In this document: positions 50,621 to 60,776 of the stretch, one piece after another | Numbering within the stretch: position 1 is the first letter of the stretch | Layout of the letters: every line of letters starts with the position of its first letter | Assembly (NCBI RefSeq): GCF_000308275.2 | Contig: NZ_HG529490.1 | Location: 124,001 to 188,000 of the forward strand | Reading direction: 5' to 3' | DNA length: 64,000 bases | DNA from: Levyella massiliensis | GTDB lineage: Bacteria > Bacillota > Clostridia > Tissierellales > Peptoniphilaceae | Notes under the pieces: generated by a model | The model's input: the letters and a program-made list of their open reading frames with translations, nothing else | The model's database searches: none | What the model was told of the DNA's origin: nothing | Position numbers and translations under genes: made by a program

Positions 50621-52689
50621 GCACCTATTTATTGGAATTGGGCGTGGAGGAATTTCCTTCCCGCTTTATTGCCTCCACTAAAGAGCAATTGTTGCAAAAT
50701 GTGTCTGACGGCTTGCGTGAAGCCGGCCTTCAGGCAGAAAGCACGCGCGTACAAGCCACGCCGCGCCGTTTTGCATTGTGGTTAAACGATATTAAGGCAG
50801 CCGATGCAGCCACGGAAGAAGTGGTGCGCGGTCCTTCGAAGAAAGCAGCTTTTGATGCTGATGGCAATCCGACCCGTGCTTTGCAGGGCTTCCTGCGTTC
50901 CAAGGGACTGACCGAGGATGCCATCTATATTGAAAACAATGGCAAGGATGATTACGTTTTTGCACGCCTGCATAAAGAAGCCGTTTCTCCCGCCGACATG
51001 TTACCCGGTGTGGTAGAAAATGCCATTCGTAAAGTTTCCAACCCCCGTTCCATGCGCTGGGGCGGCAAGAATTTGCGCTTCCTGCGTCCGATTCGTTGGA
51101 TCGTATCGCTGTTGGACGACAAGGTATTACCGTTGGATTTAGAAGGCATTCCCGTGGGAAACCGCACGAACGGCCATCGCTTTTTGGGTGACAAAAACAT
51201 CGAAATCCCAAACGTTGAAGCCTATGAATCGATATTGGAAAAGAATTACGTCATTATCGATGAGGGCAAACGACGCGATATCATTTTGCGCGGTTTAAAT
51301 CGTCTGGCGCGCGAAAAGGGCGGCGTTCCGATGCACAATGAAGAACTGCTGAACGAAGTCGTATTCATTGTGGAGTATCCGACCGTCTTTATTGGCGATG
51401 TGCCCCAAGAGTATTTGGCACTGCCGCCGGAAGTGATTATTACACCGATGATGGATCATCAACGGTATTTCCCTGTGGTGGATGACCAAAATCATCTGCT
51501 GCCCTACTTCCTCTCCGTACGTAACGGCAACGAAAAGGGCTTGGAAAATGTCATCCAGGGCAACCGTAAGGTGTTGATTCCGCGCCTTGAGGATGCCAAG
51601 TTCTTCTATCACCAGGATCAGGCACAAAAGCTCGAAGAGTATGTGCCAAAGCTCGAAGAAGTGGTCTTCCATGAGGCGCTCGGCACAATGCTGGACAAAA
51701 CGAAGCGCTTGGAATCTTTGGGCGTATCTTTAGCCAAACTCTTCTTCTGTGGCCCATCCATTCAGAAGAATATCGAACGCGCCGCACATCTCTCTAAAGC
51801 CGATCTGGTGACCAAGATGGTCGTGGAATTTACGGAGCTTCAGGGGACCATGGGCCGTATTTATGCGGCGGAAGACGGCGAACCCTCTGCCGTAGCTACG
51901 GCGATTCAAGAACAGTATATGCCGCGTCAATCCGGTGGTGAGCTGCCGAAGACGACGGCGGGTATGCTGTTGTCGGTGGCCGACAAGTTGGATACCTTGG
52001 CCGGACTCTTTGCCATTGATATCAATGTGACGGGGTCCCAGGATCCCTTTGGGCTGCGCCGCGCCGTCATCGGTTTGCTGGACATCATTCAGAAACATTC
52101 CCTGCACTTCCATCTGACGACGGCACTGCGTGATGCACTGCTTCTTTATGTGGAACAACAAGGTCTCGTCTTCGATTATGACGATGTCATTTTCCGCGTG
52201 AACGACTTTTTCCGCGGCCGTCTGCGTACCAAGTGGCAGGAACAGGGCATTCGCTATGACGTAGCCGATGCTGTTCTGGCTACGGAGGACGACGATTATC
52301 TGCGCCTCTCCCGTAAAGCGGAAGCAGTGAATGCTTTGACCGCGGAGGATCCGGAGGATACTTTGATCACGGCGTTAAATCGCGTGGAAAGTATGGCAAA
52401 AAATGCCACCTCGGACGAAGTGGACGAGAGCGCGTTGCAGCCGGAAGATCAGGAGATGTTTGCATCGCTGGAACGTGCGGAAGAAATCAACGATGCGATG
52501 CAAAAGGATCATTTCCCGCAGGCACTGCAATTGTTAAGAAATTGGATGCCGTTGATCAATACCTACATGGATAACACCATGATTCTGGTAAAGGATGAGA
52601 AATTACAGGCCGCGCGCCTGGGCATGCTGGCGCAGGTGAATGCGCTGATTCAAAGTATTTTGGTGCCGCATCATATTGTGCGTGAGTAG
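50617..52689 (+). CDS. glyS: Glycine--tRNA ligase beta subunit
   Basis: A 690-residue tRNA-binding subunit: [22 protein letters not shown] at the N-terminus, [28 protein letters not shown], the HD-type domain [29 protein letters not shown], and the DALR anticodon-binding C-terminus. The ATG overlap with glyQ ensures equimolar synthesis. Normal length. AAGGAGGACGTGC lies ahead of the ATG. Confidence 0.97.
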   Translation: MSTYLLELGVEEFPSRFIASTKEQLLQNVSDGLREAGLQAESTRVQATPRRFALWLNDIKAADAATEEVVRGPSKKAAFDADGNPTRALQGFLRSKGLTEDAIYIENNGKDDYVFARLHKEAVSPADMLPGVVENAIRKVSNPRSMRWGGKNLRFLRPIRWIVSLLDDKVLPLDLEGIPVGNRTNGHRFLGDKNIEIPNVEAYESILEKNYVIIDEGKRRDIILRGLNRLAREKGGVPMHNEELLNEVVFIVEYPTVFIGDVPQEYLALPPEVIITPMMDHQRYFPVVDDQNHLLPYFLSVRNGNEKGLENVIQGNRKVLIPRLEDAKFFYHQDQAQKLEEYVPKLEEVVFHEALGTMLDKTKRLESLGVSLAKLFFCGPSIQKNIERAAHLSKADLVTKMVVEFTELQGTMGRIYAAEDGEPSAVATAIQEQYMPRQSGGELPKTTAGMLLSVADKLDTLAGLFAIDINVTGSQDPFGLRRAVIGLLDIIQKHSLHFHLTTALRDALLLYVEQQGLVFDYDDVIFRVNDFFRGRLRTKWQEQGIRYDVADAVLATEDDDYLRLSRKAEAVNALTAEDPEDTLITALNRVESMAKNATSDEVDESALQPEDQEMFASLERAEEINDAMQKDHFPQALQLLRNWMPLINTYMDNTMILVKDEKLQAARLGMLAQVNALIQSILVPHHIVRE

Positions 52690-52725
52690 AGCGGAGGGCA
52701 AACTTGCCCTCCCGCAGGAGGCAGG

Positions 52726-53580
52726 ATGGACCAGACGTTAAAGCGGATGCATATCTATATCGTTTCCGACTCCACCGGCGAAACGGGGGAGGCTATGGCG
52801 CAGGCGCTGTCGGCGCAATTTCCGCATTGCTCGGTAACGCTGACGCTTTTTTCGCAATGCCGTAGCCAAGAAGATGTGCAGGCGGTGTTGAATACCATTC
52901 CAACAGATGCCGAAGAGGTGGCACTGGTATTTCATTCTGTCTTAATGCCTGCGGTCGCCGACTTTTTGTGGCAGTATTGTCGGGAAAAGCATCTGGCAGT
53001 GGTACCGCTTTACAGTCCGGCGATACACATCATGGAGGAAGCATTGGGGGAGAAGGCGGTTTATCTTCCCGGACTTTCGCGGGAGATGAATGAAGATTAT
53101 CTGCATAAAATTTCGAGTATCGAATTTGCCGTACGCTTTGATGATGGGAAAGAACCGGAGACGGGTTTACCGCAGGCCGATATTGTTTTAATGGGTGTTT
53201 CGCGGACATCGAAAACGCCCCTGTCCATGTTACTGGCGATTAAGGGCTATCATGTGGCCAATCTTCCCTTAGTGCCGGAAGTTAGACTTCCGCAGGCACT
53301 GGATCGGGTAGATCCGCGCAGGATGGTGGGACTGGTGATCGATCCGGAACGCCTCAATGCCATTCGTTCACAACGCTTGCAGACACTGGGACTCAATGTG
53401 TCCATGTACGCCGATACGACACGCATTGTAAAGGAGTTAGCCTACGCTGAAACCGTATTTGCACGCTTTGCTTGTCCGGTCATTGATGTGACCCGACAAA
53501 CGATAGAGGAAACGGCAGCGCAGATATTGCGTCACGTGCGCAAACAGCTCGGCACCGATGTGCAACGTCGGGAGAGTTGA
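52726..53580 (+). CDS. Pyruvate, phosphate dikinase regulatory protein (kinase/phosphorylase)
   Basis: A DUF299 protein of 284 residues that, in characterised members, reversibly phosphorylates a Thr of PPDK or PEP synthase using ADP and reverses it with phosphate. N-terminal HIYIVSDSTGETGEAMAQA is the signature; the P-loop-like site is GVSRTSKT at 157-164; the conserved LAIKGYHVANLPLVP follows. PPDK, its likely target, is present in this window at 24747-27374. Lies between glyS and the dgt-like gene, 36 and 10 bp away. ATG after CAGGAGGCAGG. Confidence 0.93.
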   Translation: MDQTLKRMHIYIVSDSTGETGEAMAQALSAQFPHCSVTLTLFSQCRSQEDVQAVLNTIPTDAEEVALVFHSVLMPAVADFLWQYCREKHLAVVPLYSPAIHIMEEALGEKAVYLPGLSREMNEDYLHKISSIEFAVRFDDGKEPETGLPQADIVLMGVSRTSKTPLSMLLAIKGYHVANLPLVPEVRLPQALDRVDPRRMVGLVIDPERLNAIRSQRLQTLGLNVSMYADTTRIVKELAYAETVFARFACPVIDVTRQTIEETAAQILRHVRKQLGTDVQRRES

Positions 53581-53590
53581 GGAGGGGATG

Positions 53591-54628
53591 ATGCAGCAGG
53601 AACTTGCACTTCGAGAACATACCGAAGCTTTGGAGATGGAGTTACTTTCGCCTTTTGCCGCTCATGTGCGGGATTCAAAGGGCAGAGAACGGCCGGAATC
53701 GGAGGATGCGATTCGCACCGCCTATCAGCGGGATCGCGATCGCATTTTGCATTCCAAGTGTTTTCGTCGCCTCAAACACAAAACGCAGGTATTCATTTCC
53801 CCGGAGGGAGACCATTATCGCACGCGCCTGACGCATACCTTGGAAGTCGGACAGATTGCCCGTACCATGGCGCGAGCACTGCGCTTGAATGAGGATTTAA
53901 TTGAAGCCATGGCCATGGGGCATGATGTGGGGCATACGCCCTTCGGGCATGCCGGAGAAAAGATTTTGCAGGAATTATCGCCCGGTTTTCATCATGCTAA
54001 ACAATCCGTTCGAGTGCTGCGTTTGTTGGAAAATCGTCGCGACAGCGATGTACCCGGCTTAAATCTGACCTGGGAAGTGCTGGACGGTATCGAACACCAC
54101 AGCGGAGAAGCTATGTCGGCTACGCTGGAAGGACGCCTGTTGAAATTTGCCGATCGCATAGCCTATGTGAATCATGACATTGACGACTCTATGCGCGCCG
54201 GGGTGCTCACTATGGAGGATTTACCGAAAGACTGCATTGCTGTTCTGGGAGAGACACATTCAAAGCGTATTACCACCATGGTCCAAGCCATAATTCGCGC
54301 CAGCTACGGCAAGGATACCATCGCTATGGAAGAACCGGTGTACGAGGCATCTCGTAAGCTGCGTGCTTTCATGTTTCGTGAGGTGTATACGAACGATTTG
54401 GTGAAGGGCGAGAATGTCAAATTAAAACATATATTAACGGATCTTTTATCCTATTTGGTGGCCCATCCGGATGCTATGCCGGAGGATCATCGTCGTTTGT
54501 ATCGCTTTGAACAAGAGCCTACTTCCGTGGAGCAACAAGCGATTGATTACATTGCCGGCATGACGGATGATTTTTTGATTCGCACGTATCGCCAACTCTT
54601 CATTCCGCGCGCCTGGTCCATACTGTAA
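53591..54628 (+). CDS. dGTPase-like HD-domain phosphohydrolase
   Basis: A 345-residue deoxyguanosinetriphosphate triphosphohydrolase-like protein. HD motif residues are visible: RLTHTLEVGQIARTMARAL, MGHDVGHTPFGHAGE, GIEHHSGE and ADRIAYVNHDIDDS, arranged as H...HD...H...D. The N-terminal PFAAHVRDSKGRERPE and YQRDRDRILHSKCFRRLKHKTQV are family blocks. Two ATGs are adjacent; I prefer the second (53591) for spacing from GGAGGGG. It stands before dnaG, as in several Firmicutes. In vitro substrate is unknown. Confidence 0.9.
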   Translation: MQQELALREHTEALEMELLSPFAAHVRDSKGRERPESEDAIRTAYQRDRDRILHSKCFRRLKHKTQVFISPEGDHYRTRLTHTLEVGQIARTMARALRLNEDLIEAMAMGHDVGHTPFGHAGEKILQELSPGFHHAKQSVRVLRLLENRRDSDVPGLNLTWEVLDGIEHHSGEAMSATLEGRLLKFADRIAYVNHDIDDSMRAGVLTMEDLPKDCIAVLGETHSKRITTMVQAIIRASYGKDTIAMEEPVYEASRKLRAFMFREVYTNDLVKGENVKLKHILTDLLSYLVAHPDAMPEDHRRLYRFEQEPTSVEQQAIDYIAGMTDDFLIRTYRQLFIPRAWSIL

Positions 54629-54668
54629 TTTTGATTTTTTGTACGGCGGGAATGGGAAAGGAGGGGGT

Positions 54669-56591
54669 ATGCGTCTATCGGATGAAACAATTCAACAAGT
54701 ACGAGAAGCCATTGATATTGCGGAACTCGTCGGCAGTTACGTGGATCTCAAACCCTCCGGCAAGCAGATGAAAGCGTGTTGCCCATTTCATCAGGAGAAA
54801 ACCCCGTCCTTTTTTGTGACACCGGAATGGGGCACGTATAAGTGCTTCGGCTGTGGTGAATCGGGCGACGGCATTTCTTTTGTGATGAAAATGGAGCATT
54901 TGGACTTTATGGAGGCCGTGCGCTATTTGGCAGAGCGCTATCATATCCCGTTAGTGGAGAGCGATCCCAAGGAAAGCTTTCGACAGGCCAGACGCGAAAA
55001 GTATTATAAAATTAATGCGGAAACCGCACGTTTTTATTATAAAAATTTGTTGACCAATGAACGCGCGCTGCAGTACTTGGCACATCGCGGGTTTAAAGCG
55101 CAAATCATCAATGATTTTTTTCTCGGCTATGCCGATGGCAGAGGGGATAGCTTGTATCGTTATTTGACTGAAAAAGGCTATGAAGCACAGGATCTTTTGA
55201 CCTTGGGGCTTATTGCGCGTTCCAATCGCGGGACCGGCTATTATGATAAATTCCGTGATCGTCTCATGTTTCCGATTCTTTCGGTGCAAGAAAAGGTGAT
55301 CGGATTTGGCGGACGAGCCATCGGGGATCGCAAGCCGAAATATTTGAATTCGCCGGATTCGGAAATCTTTCATAAGGGCGAACATCTTTATCATCTGTTT
55401 CAGGTGCGAAAAGAATCGCATGATCGTGAAATCATCTTAGTGGAAGGCTACATGGATGTCGCCTCCCTTTCGTATCATGGCGTGACCAATGCGGTGGCGT
55501 CTTTGGGCACTTCGTTGACGGAAAATCAGGCAAAACTTGTGAAGCGCTATGCGGATCGCGTGTATCTTTGTTATGATGGTGATTCTGCCGGCATTCGAGC
55601 GGCACGCCGAGCGATTGATGTCTTCGGTAAAGCGGATATTTCTCCCAAACTGGTGGTGCTTCCGGAAGGCAAGGATCCGGATGATGTGGCAAAAACGGAG
55701 GGAGCGGAAGCGTTTCGTCATTACTGCTCCTTAGCCATGGATCCGCTGGATTTTGAATTGCAATTGCTGGAGGCGGGCTTTGACCTGGACGACTCCGGCG
55801 GGAGGATGGACTTTTTAACGCGCGCATTGGATTTTCTAGCCGCGATTGAGCAAGAAACAATGCGAGATGTGATGGCGCAACAGGTTGCCGAAGCGGCTAA
55901 GGTTAGCGTGGAAGGCGTAAAACATGACGCGAAAGAGCGCCGTCAAGTGTTGCTTTCGCGTGAAAAAGAAAAGTCCGTATCATCGTTTGGAAAGAGTGGC
56001 ACTTCTGGCAAGCAGGCCGAGGATGTTCCACCAACGTCGTATTATTTCGAAGCAGAACAAGAGGAAGATGTTCCGGAGGATTTTGATCCGGCGTCGTCTT
56101 ACATAAATGCTGACAGCCCCGACGCAAGTTTGGGTATGTATGCAACAAGTGGCTTAGCCGTGGAACGCTTTCGCCTGGAACGCGAAATGGTACGGCTGAT
56201 ACGCCAAAACACAGAATGTGATGACATTCTGAAAGAGGAGCAGGATTTTATTGAAAATCCGGGACTGCAACAACTGCTCCACATCATTCGTCATTTAAGA
56301 AATGCGGGAATTTCTCCGCAAAAGGATTGGATCAAGGAATCGGAGTGTTCGCAGGAAGCTCGGGATATTGCCGAGTGGATGGACCATGTGTCCGCACCGG
56401 CCAGCCATGATATGGCACAGGAACTTCTTGCGCGGATTCGTCGCTTCCGTTTACGGGAACAGAAGGCACGCATTTTAGATGCGCTGGATCACCCGGAACA
56501 AAACGAGCCGCAAACGTCTCGTTCTACTTTATTGACGCAATTACAAGAGATTGAAAAACGCCTGCGCGCGTCGGGGGGAGGGCTTACATGA
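54669..56591 (+). CDS. dnaG: DNA primase
   Basis: Synthesises RNA primers at the replication fork. 640 residues. Zinc-binding domain with C38, H41, C59, C62 (CPFH and CFGC); TOPRIM region has [10 protein letters not shown] and [14 protein letters not shown]; the RNA polymerase core carries [10 protein letters not shown]-like [36 protein letters not shown]. The C-terminal 150 residues are the helicase-binding domain, with a Ser/Pro-rich linker at about 435-490. The ATG at 54669 follows GGAGGGGG. Stop overlaps rpoD. Confidence 0.97.
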   Translation: MRLSDETIQQVREAIDIAELVGSYVDLKPSGKQMKACCPFHQEKTPSFFVTPEWGTYKCFGCGESGDGISFVMKMEHLDFMEAVRYLAERYHIPLVESDPKESFRQARREKYYKINAETARFYYKNLLTNERALQYLAHRGFKAQIINDFFLGYADGRGDSLYRYLTEKGYEAQDLLTLGLIARSNRGTGYYDKFRDRLMFPILSVQEKVIGFGGRAIGDRKPKYLNSPDSEIFHKGEHLYHLFQVRKESHDREIILVEGYMDVASLSYHGVTNAVASLGTSLTENQAKLVKRYADRVYLCYDGDSAGIRAARRAIDVFGKADISPKLVVLPEGKDPDDVAKTEGAEAFRHYCSLAMDPLDFELQLLEAGFDLDDSGGRMDFLTRALDFLAAIEQETMRDVMAQQVAEAAKVSVEGVKHDAKERRQVLLSREKEKSVSSFGKSGTSGKQAEDVPPTSYYFEAEQEEDVPEDFDPASSYINADSPDASLGMYATSGLAVERFRLEREMVRLIRQNTECDDILKEEQDFIENPGLQQLLHIIRHLRNAGISPQKDWIKESECSQEARDIAEWMDHVSAPASHDMAQELLARIRRFRLREQKARILDALDHPEQNEPQTSRSTLLTQLQEIEKRLRASGGGLT

Positions 56592-58663
56592 TGGATCATA
56601 GAGATCTGCCAAAAGAGGATGCCGTAGACATCGAAGAGTTAAAACAGGACATTGTTGATGAATTGCGCAAAATTGCAGTGGCGCATCACGACCGTCTTCA
56701 TCAGGAAGATTGGGAAAATTTGGAAGACTACGAAAGCCTCAAGGAAGAGGATCGCCGTGATATTCTTCAGATTCTTGCAGACGACGGCATTTCCATGATA
56801 GTAGCGGATCGCACGGAAGATCCGGATGAAGAGGAAGAAGAGGACTTGATCGAGGAGGAAGAAGAGGAAGCTTCTCTCAGCGATCTGGATGCCCTCTCGG
56901 ATTTGGACGCTTCTTTGGAAGAGGAAAAAGAAGAAGACACACCGGAATTGACGGATCAGGAAATGCTGCAAAATGTTGCCGTAGACGATCCGGTGAAAAT
57001 GTATTTAAAAGAGATCGGCCGTGTTTCCTTATTGACGGCAGAGGAAGAAGTGCTTTTGGCACGTCGTATGGAGATGGCTGAATCTGCGGCAAAGCTGCTG
57101 CGCGGCGAAAAAGCCTCTTTGCGGGAGGAAATCGAAGTGGCAAAGGAATCCCTGAACCACTCTCAAGCTGCTTTGCTTTTGGAATTAATGGATGCTAAGG
57201 ATGCTAAGAAGCGTTTTCTGGCGGCACAGTCGAGACAATATGAAGGCTTCCAAAAGCTGCTGCAATGCACGCTGCATCCTGAGGAACATATACTGGAAGA
57301 AGAGTCGAAAGAATATCGATCCATAAAAATCGCGGCGTACGTTGAGCGCTATATTCGTCGCCGTCTCAGCCGTATGAGTCTGAATCGTGATGAAGCTTGC
57401 GAATTGGCATTGTGTGTCGAGTTACAGGAAGCCTTGGTGGCGTTCTTTTTAACCCCCGACGATTTAACGGTAAAACAGAAAAGCCGTGTGGACATTGCGC
57501 TGGAAAACGAGGAGCGCATTATCAAGGCAGTCGGCTTGTTTTATAAGAAAGCACAAGAAGAGGATGAACCGACGGACACGCTCTTGGATTTGGCCGAGGA
57601 ATTTCATGTTAAACCGCTTACGGAAGAGTCCGCTATTCAAGGCGACATGCGCCGTGAACTGTTTGAGCGCAATACCATCGTGGACAAACTCAACCGTACC
57701 ATTCGGAAACGACAGCCCAAAGACGCTTTAACAGAGATGGAAGCCGAAAACTATGCGGTGCTGGCAGAGGCGGAAGAAGCATTGAACAAGCGCTTGGCGC
57801 ATTTTAAAAATGATTTCACGCCCATTCGCGAAAAGCTGGAAGACCTGATGAGAAAAACGGAACCGGCGTGTCGCATGCTGATGGGCTTACCGTTATCGGA
57901 AGACAATGAACAGCAGTTAAAACGCGCGATGCGCGTGGGCTCCACCGCTAAGCAGCGTCTGGCGGAGACGAACTTGCGCCTGGTCGTTTCGATTGCGAAA
58001 CGCTACGTCGGGCGCGGGATGAGCTTTTTGGACCTGATTCAAGAGGGCAATTTAGGCCTGATGAAGGCGGTCGAGAAATTCGATTACCATCGCGGCTTTA
58101 AGTTCTCAACCTATGCGACCTGGTGGATTCGTCAGGCCATTACGCGTGCGATTGCAGATCAGGCTCGTACGATTCGTATCCCGGTACATATGGTAGAGAC
58201 CATCAATAAACTCTCACGTGCCCAACGACAGTTGCTACAGGAATTGAATCGTGATCCGACTAACGAAGAGATTGCAGCTGAGATGAATATCGATGTGGAA
58301 AAAGTGCGCGTGGTACGCAAGATTGCACAGGAACCGGTATCGCTGGAAACGCCGATCGGCGAAGAAGAAGATTCGCATCTTGGCGATTTTATCGAAGATG
58401 ATACGGTGGTATCGCCGGATGAAGCAGCAAATTTCATCATGCTGCGCGAAGAGCTGGCAAACATTTTGAGCACGCTTTCGGACCGTGAACGCAAGGTGTT
58501 AGAGTTGCGTTTCGGTCTGAACGATGGTACGCCGCGCACGTTGGAAGAAGTCGGCAAGGAATTCAACGTTACGCGTGAGCGCATTCGCCAGATTGAGGCG
58601 AAAGCCATTCGTAAGCTGAAGCATCCGACGCGCAGTCAGAAAGTGCGCGATTTTCTGGAGTAA
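56588..58663 (+). CDS. rpoD: Primary sigma factor RpoD with a large insert between regions 1.2 and 2
   Basis: A 691-residue sigma-70. Region 1.1-like sequence lies at about 15-75, an Asp/Glu-rich stretch at 78-118, and region 1.2 at 133-162 ([30 protein letters not shown]). Residues 163-452 (about 290) are an extra helical segment ([32 protein letters not shown]) where most Firmicute SigA proteins pass directly into region 2. Then [34 protein letters not shown], the -10-recognition [13 protein letters not shown], region 3 and the helix-turn-helix [17 protein letters not shown]. The ATG overlaps the dnaG stop. No frameshift was seen. Confidence 0.96.
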   Translation: MMDHRDLPKEDAVDIEELKQDIVDELRKIAVAHHDRLHQEDWENLEDYESLKEEDRRDILQILADDGISMIVADRTEDPDEEEEEDLIEEEEEEASLSDLDALSDLDASLEEEKEEDTPELTDQEMLQNVAVDDPVKMYLKEIGRVSLLTAEEEVLLARRMEMAESAAKLLRGEKASLREEIEVAKESLNHSQAALLLELMDAKDAKKRFLAAQSRQYEGFQKLLQCTLHPEEHILEEESKEYRSIKIAAYVERYIRRRLSRMSLNRDEACELALCVELQEALVAFFLTPDDLTVKQKSRVDIALENEERIIKAVGLFYKKAQEEDEPTDTLLDLAEEFHVKPLTEESAIQGDMRRELFERNTIVDKLNRTIRKRQPKDALTEMEAENYAVLAEAEEALNKRLAHFKNDFTPIREKLEDLMRKTEPACRMLMGLPLSEDNEQQLKRAMRVGSTAKQRLAETNLRLVVSIAKRYVGRGMSFLDLIQEGNLGLMKAVEKFDYHRGFKFSTYATWWIRQAITRAIADQARTIRIPVHMVETINKLSRAQRQLLQELNRDPTNEEIAAEMNIDVEKVRVVRKIAQEPVSLETPIGEEEDSHLGDFIEDDTVVSPDEAANFIMLREELANILSTLSDRERKVLELRFGLNDGTPRTLEEVGKEFNVTRERIRQIEAKAIRKLKHPTRSQKVRDFLE

Positions 58664-58666
58664 AGC

Positions 58667-59398
58667 ATGACACGTATCCAAGCCTTAGTGGACGCCGTCC
58701 CGCCTTCGGCACGTGTCGTGGATGTCGGCGCCGATCACGGTCTGATATCCTTGGGACTCGCAAAGCGATCGGATATCGGCGCAGTTTTGGCTACCGATAT
58801 TTCGGGTGATTCGCTCAGCAAGTTGACGAAAGCCCTGCCCCAAGAAGCCGCAGGCATACAACAGAAAATTCACATGACAGTGACCGACGGACTGCAGCAA
58901 TTACCTTGGTCGAGCGCGGATACGATTGTCATTGCCGGTATGGGAGGCCCGCTTATCGAACGGATATTGCGGGACTCCCTTCCCTTTGCTAAGCGCGCAA
59001 AGACGTGGGTGCTTTCACCACAGAGCGGTCTTGCCGATTTTCGTCGTTTTTTGCAACAGCTGGCAATGCCTGTGGAAGAGGATCTCTTGGAAGAGGCGGG
59101 GGTTTTTTATCCGCTGTTTCGCGTGTTTCCGGGATGCCAACGCTCGCCACAAAGCGACTATGCTGAGGCTTTAAGCGACACGGAAGCAGAATACGGGCCA
59201 ACGCTTCTGCGTCAGCATCATCCGGTACTCATGGAGCAGCTGCATCGTGAACAGAAGACGTTAAGCGGCTTAATACAGAAACTTGCGGGGCAAGGTTCGC
59301 CGACAGCCAAGAAACGTCGCCAAGAGTTAGAAAATCAATGCGCTGCGATACGTTCCATTTTGAAAGAGCAAGTGAAACATTCTTGCGGCGAAAAGTAG
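58667..59398 (+). CDS. trmK: tRNA (adenine(22)-N1)-methyltransferase TrmK
   Basis: Methylates N1 of A22 in tRNA with S-adenosylmethionine. 243 residues. SAM-binding motif I VVDVGADHGLISLGLA, ATDISGDSLSKL, and VIAGMGGPLIERIL are the family blocks; the C-terminal coiled region (EQLHREQKTLSGLIQKLAG) is typical. The start lies 3 bp after the rpoD stop; the ribosome-binding AGG is within rpoD's end. Follows sigA in many Firmicutes. Confidence 0.92.
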   Translation: MTRIQALVDAVPPSARVVDVGADHGLISLGLAKRSDIGAVLATDISGDSLSKLTKALPQEAAGIQQKIHMTVTDGLQQLPWSSADTIVIAGMGGPLIERILRDSLPFAKRAKTWVLSPQSGLADFRRFLQQLAMPVEEDLLEEAGVFYPLFRVFPGCQRSPQSDYAEALSDTEAEYGPTLLRQHHPVLMEQLHREQKTLSGLIQKLAGQGSPTAKKRRQELENQCAAIRSILKEQVKHSCGEK

Positions 59399-59407
59399 GA
59401 GGGAAAG

Positions 59408-60211
59408 ATGCAGATCCTAGATTGGGTAGAGCGATGGGAAGAAGAGGTACCCTTAGCGCTTCAAGAGGAATGGGATCATTCCGGTCGCCAATTCGGTCGT
59501 TTTGCGCAGCCGTTAACGGGTATCGTTTTTGCCCTTGATTTTACGAAAGGCGTTTTAGAGCGAGCGTTACAAGAAAAAGCCAATCTCATCGTGACGCACC
59601 ATCCGGTACTTTTCAGCGGCGTGCACGGGCTGGACGAGCGCATTCCATTGCAGGATTGGATCATAGAGGCACTGGAGAATAACATCGCAGTCTATGCTTC
59701 CCATACCGCCTGGGATTGGGCAGACGGCGGCGTCAATGACACCTTGGGCGAAAGAGCCGGCTTATCCGATACCCGAGCGTTGGTGTCGCGTGATCCGTCG
59801 GATCCGCTTTGGACGGTGTCTAAGGGGAAGGGCGTTTACGGTACGCATTCTCGTATGCGCCTTGATGACTATGCGGCAGCGTTGCAGAAGGCATTTGATG
59901 CCGAATCGATCGTCTATTATGGCAATCCGGCAACCGAAATTCACCGTGTCGCCTGTCTGGGGGGCGCCGGCATGGATTTTGTGCCGAATGCACTGAAGGC
60001 GGATTGTGACGTAATGCTGACGGGGGATGTAAAGTACCATGAAGCGCAGGACGCCTTGCGCGCCGGATTATGCATTATTGATCTCGGCCACTATGTCGGC
60101 GAATTTCCGGCAATGGGAAGTGCTTTGCGCCGTTCTCGTGTAATGGCACCTGGCATTGCGCATTTTCTGCAGGCAGATGCGGAAGCGGTACGTCATAACG
60201 GCAATGCTTAA
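59408..60211 (+). CDS. Nif3-like dinuclear metal center protein (GTP cyclohydrolase I type 2 family)
   Basis: A 267-residue YqfO/Nif3 protein. Metal-binding segments: IVTHHPVLFSGV, YASHTAWDWADGGVNDTL, and GDVKYHEAQDALRAGLCIIDLGHYVGE. Short form, lacking the PII-like insertion domain seen in YqfO. Biochemical role is not settled; database labels differ. The ATG follows AGGAGGGAAAG. Last gene of the ten-gene run from phoH; rnpB with its own promoter follows. Confidence 0.92.
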   Translation: MQILDWVERWEEEVPLALQEEWDHSGRQFGRFAQPLTGIVFALDFTKGVLERALQEKANLIVTHHPVLFSGVHGLDERIPLQDWIIEALENNIAVYASHTAWDWADGGVNDTLGERAGLSDTRALVSRDPSDPLWTVSKGKGVYGTHSRMRLDDYAAALQKAFDAESIVYYGNPATEIHRVACLGGAGMDFVPNALKADCDVMLTGDVKYHEAQDALRAGLCIIDLGHYVGEFPAMGSALRRSRVMAPGIAHFLQADAEAVRHNGNA

Positions 60212-60247
60212 AAGTCGTTTGTTTTTAACGTTCATTTAACGCTTTTC

Positions 60248-60276
60248 TTGCAATTGATCAATATTTTGTGTAAGAT
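60248..60276 (+). promoter_or_regulatory. rnpB promoter
   Basis: TTGCAA at 60248-60253, 17-bp spacer, TAAGAT at 60271-60276. The predicted start near 60283 agrees with the 5' end of the RNase P RNA. Confidence 0.8.
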
Positions 60277-60286
60277 AGTTGCCGAT

Positions 60287-60607
60287 GAGGAGCAAGTCGG
60301 AACATCGCGAACATTCGAGGAAAGTCCGTGCACCACAGAGCAGAATGCCGGATAACGTCCGGTGGAGGTAACTCTAAGGATAGTGCAACAGAAATAAACC
60401 GCCAGAAATGGTAAGGATGGAAAGGCGAGGTAAGAGCTCACCGGCAACCCGGAGACGGGTTGGCCCTGTAAACCCCATTCGGTGCAAGATCAGAGTCATG
60501 ATGCAGTTGCTCGCTGCGACTCGCAGTATCGCTGGAACGCCCTGGTAACAGAGCGTCGAGACAGATGATGTTCAGAAACAGAACACGGCTTACGGATTTG
60601 CTTTTCG
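60287..60607 (+). ncRNA. rnpB: RNase P RNA component
   Basis: The catalytic RNA that matures tRNA 5' ends. Visible landmarks are the CR-I/P4 5' strand GAGGAAAGTCC (near 60317), the AGGGTGCA-like and CAGAAATAAACCGCC segment (about 60389-60405), and the 3' conserved ACAGAACACGGCTTAC (about 60580). The 5' AGCAAGTC (60291-60298) pairs with GATTTGCT (60596-60603) to close helix P1. Length about 320 nt. Structural class (A or B) was not resolved by eye. Own promoter and terminator. Confidence 0.95.
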
Positions 60608-60621
60608 GAAATGAAATCCTG

Positions 60622-60652
60622 CGGGACCTTCGGGTCCCGCGATTTTTTTTTG
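60622..60652 (+). terminator. Intrinsic terminator of rnpB
   Basis: GCGGGACC (60622-60629), UUCG tetraloop, GGTCCCGC (60634-60641), then a run of eight to nine T residues. Very strong. Confidence 0.97.
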
Positions 60653-60680
60653 CCTGCTGCGGCGAGTTTTTGCAGTTGTT

Positions 60681-60708
60681 TTGTTTTTTTTGTGACATCT
60701 CCTATAAT
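60681..60708 (+). promoter_or_regulatory. rpiB promoter
   Basis: TTGTTT near 60681, 16-bp spacer, TATAAT near 60703-60708 (coordinates of this pair could be off by one base because of long T runs). The leader of about 60 bases contains the palindrome at 60738-60755. Confidence 0.7.
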
Positions 60709-60737
60709 AAAAAGCGGCGTGAATACTTGATGAAGTT

Positions 60738-60755
60738 CGGACAAAGCTTTGTCCG
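60738..60755 (+). promoter_or_regulatory. 18-bp perfect palindrome in the rpiB leader
   Basis: CGGACAAAGCTTTGTCCG is identical to its reverse complement. It lies between the predicted start point and the ribosome binding site. No T run follows, so it is not a terminator; it may be an operator or a 5' stabilising hairpin. Confidence 0.6.
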
Positions 60756-60776
60756 TCAATGCAAAAGGGGGATTCC

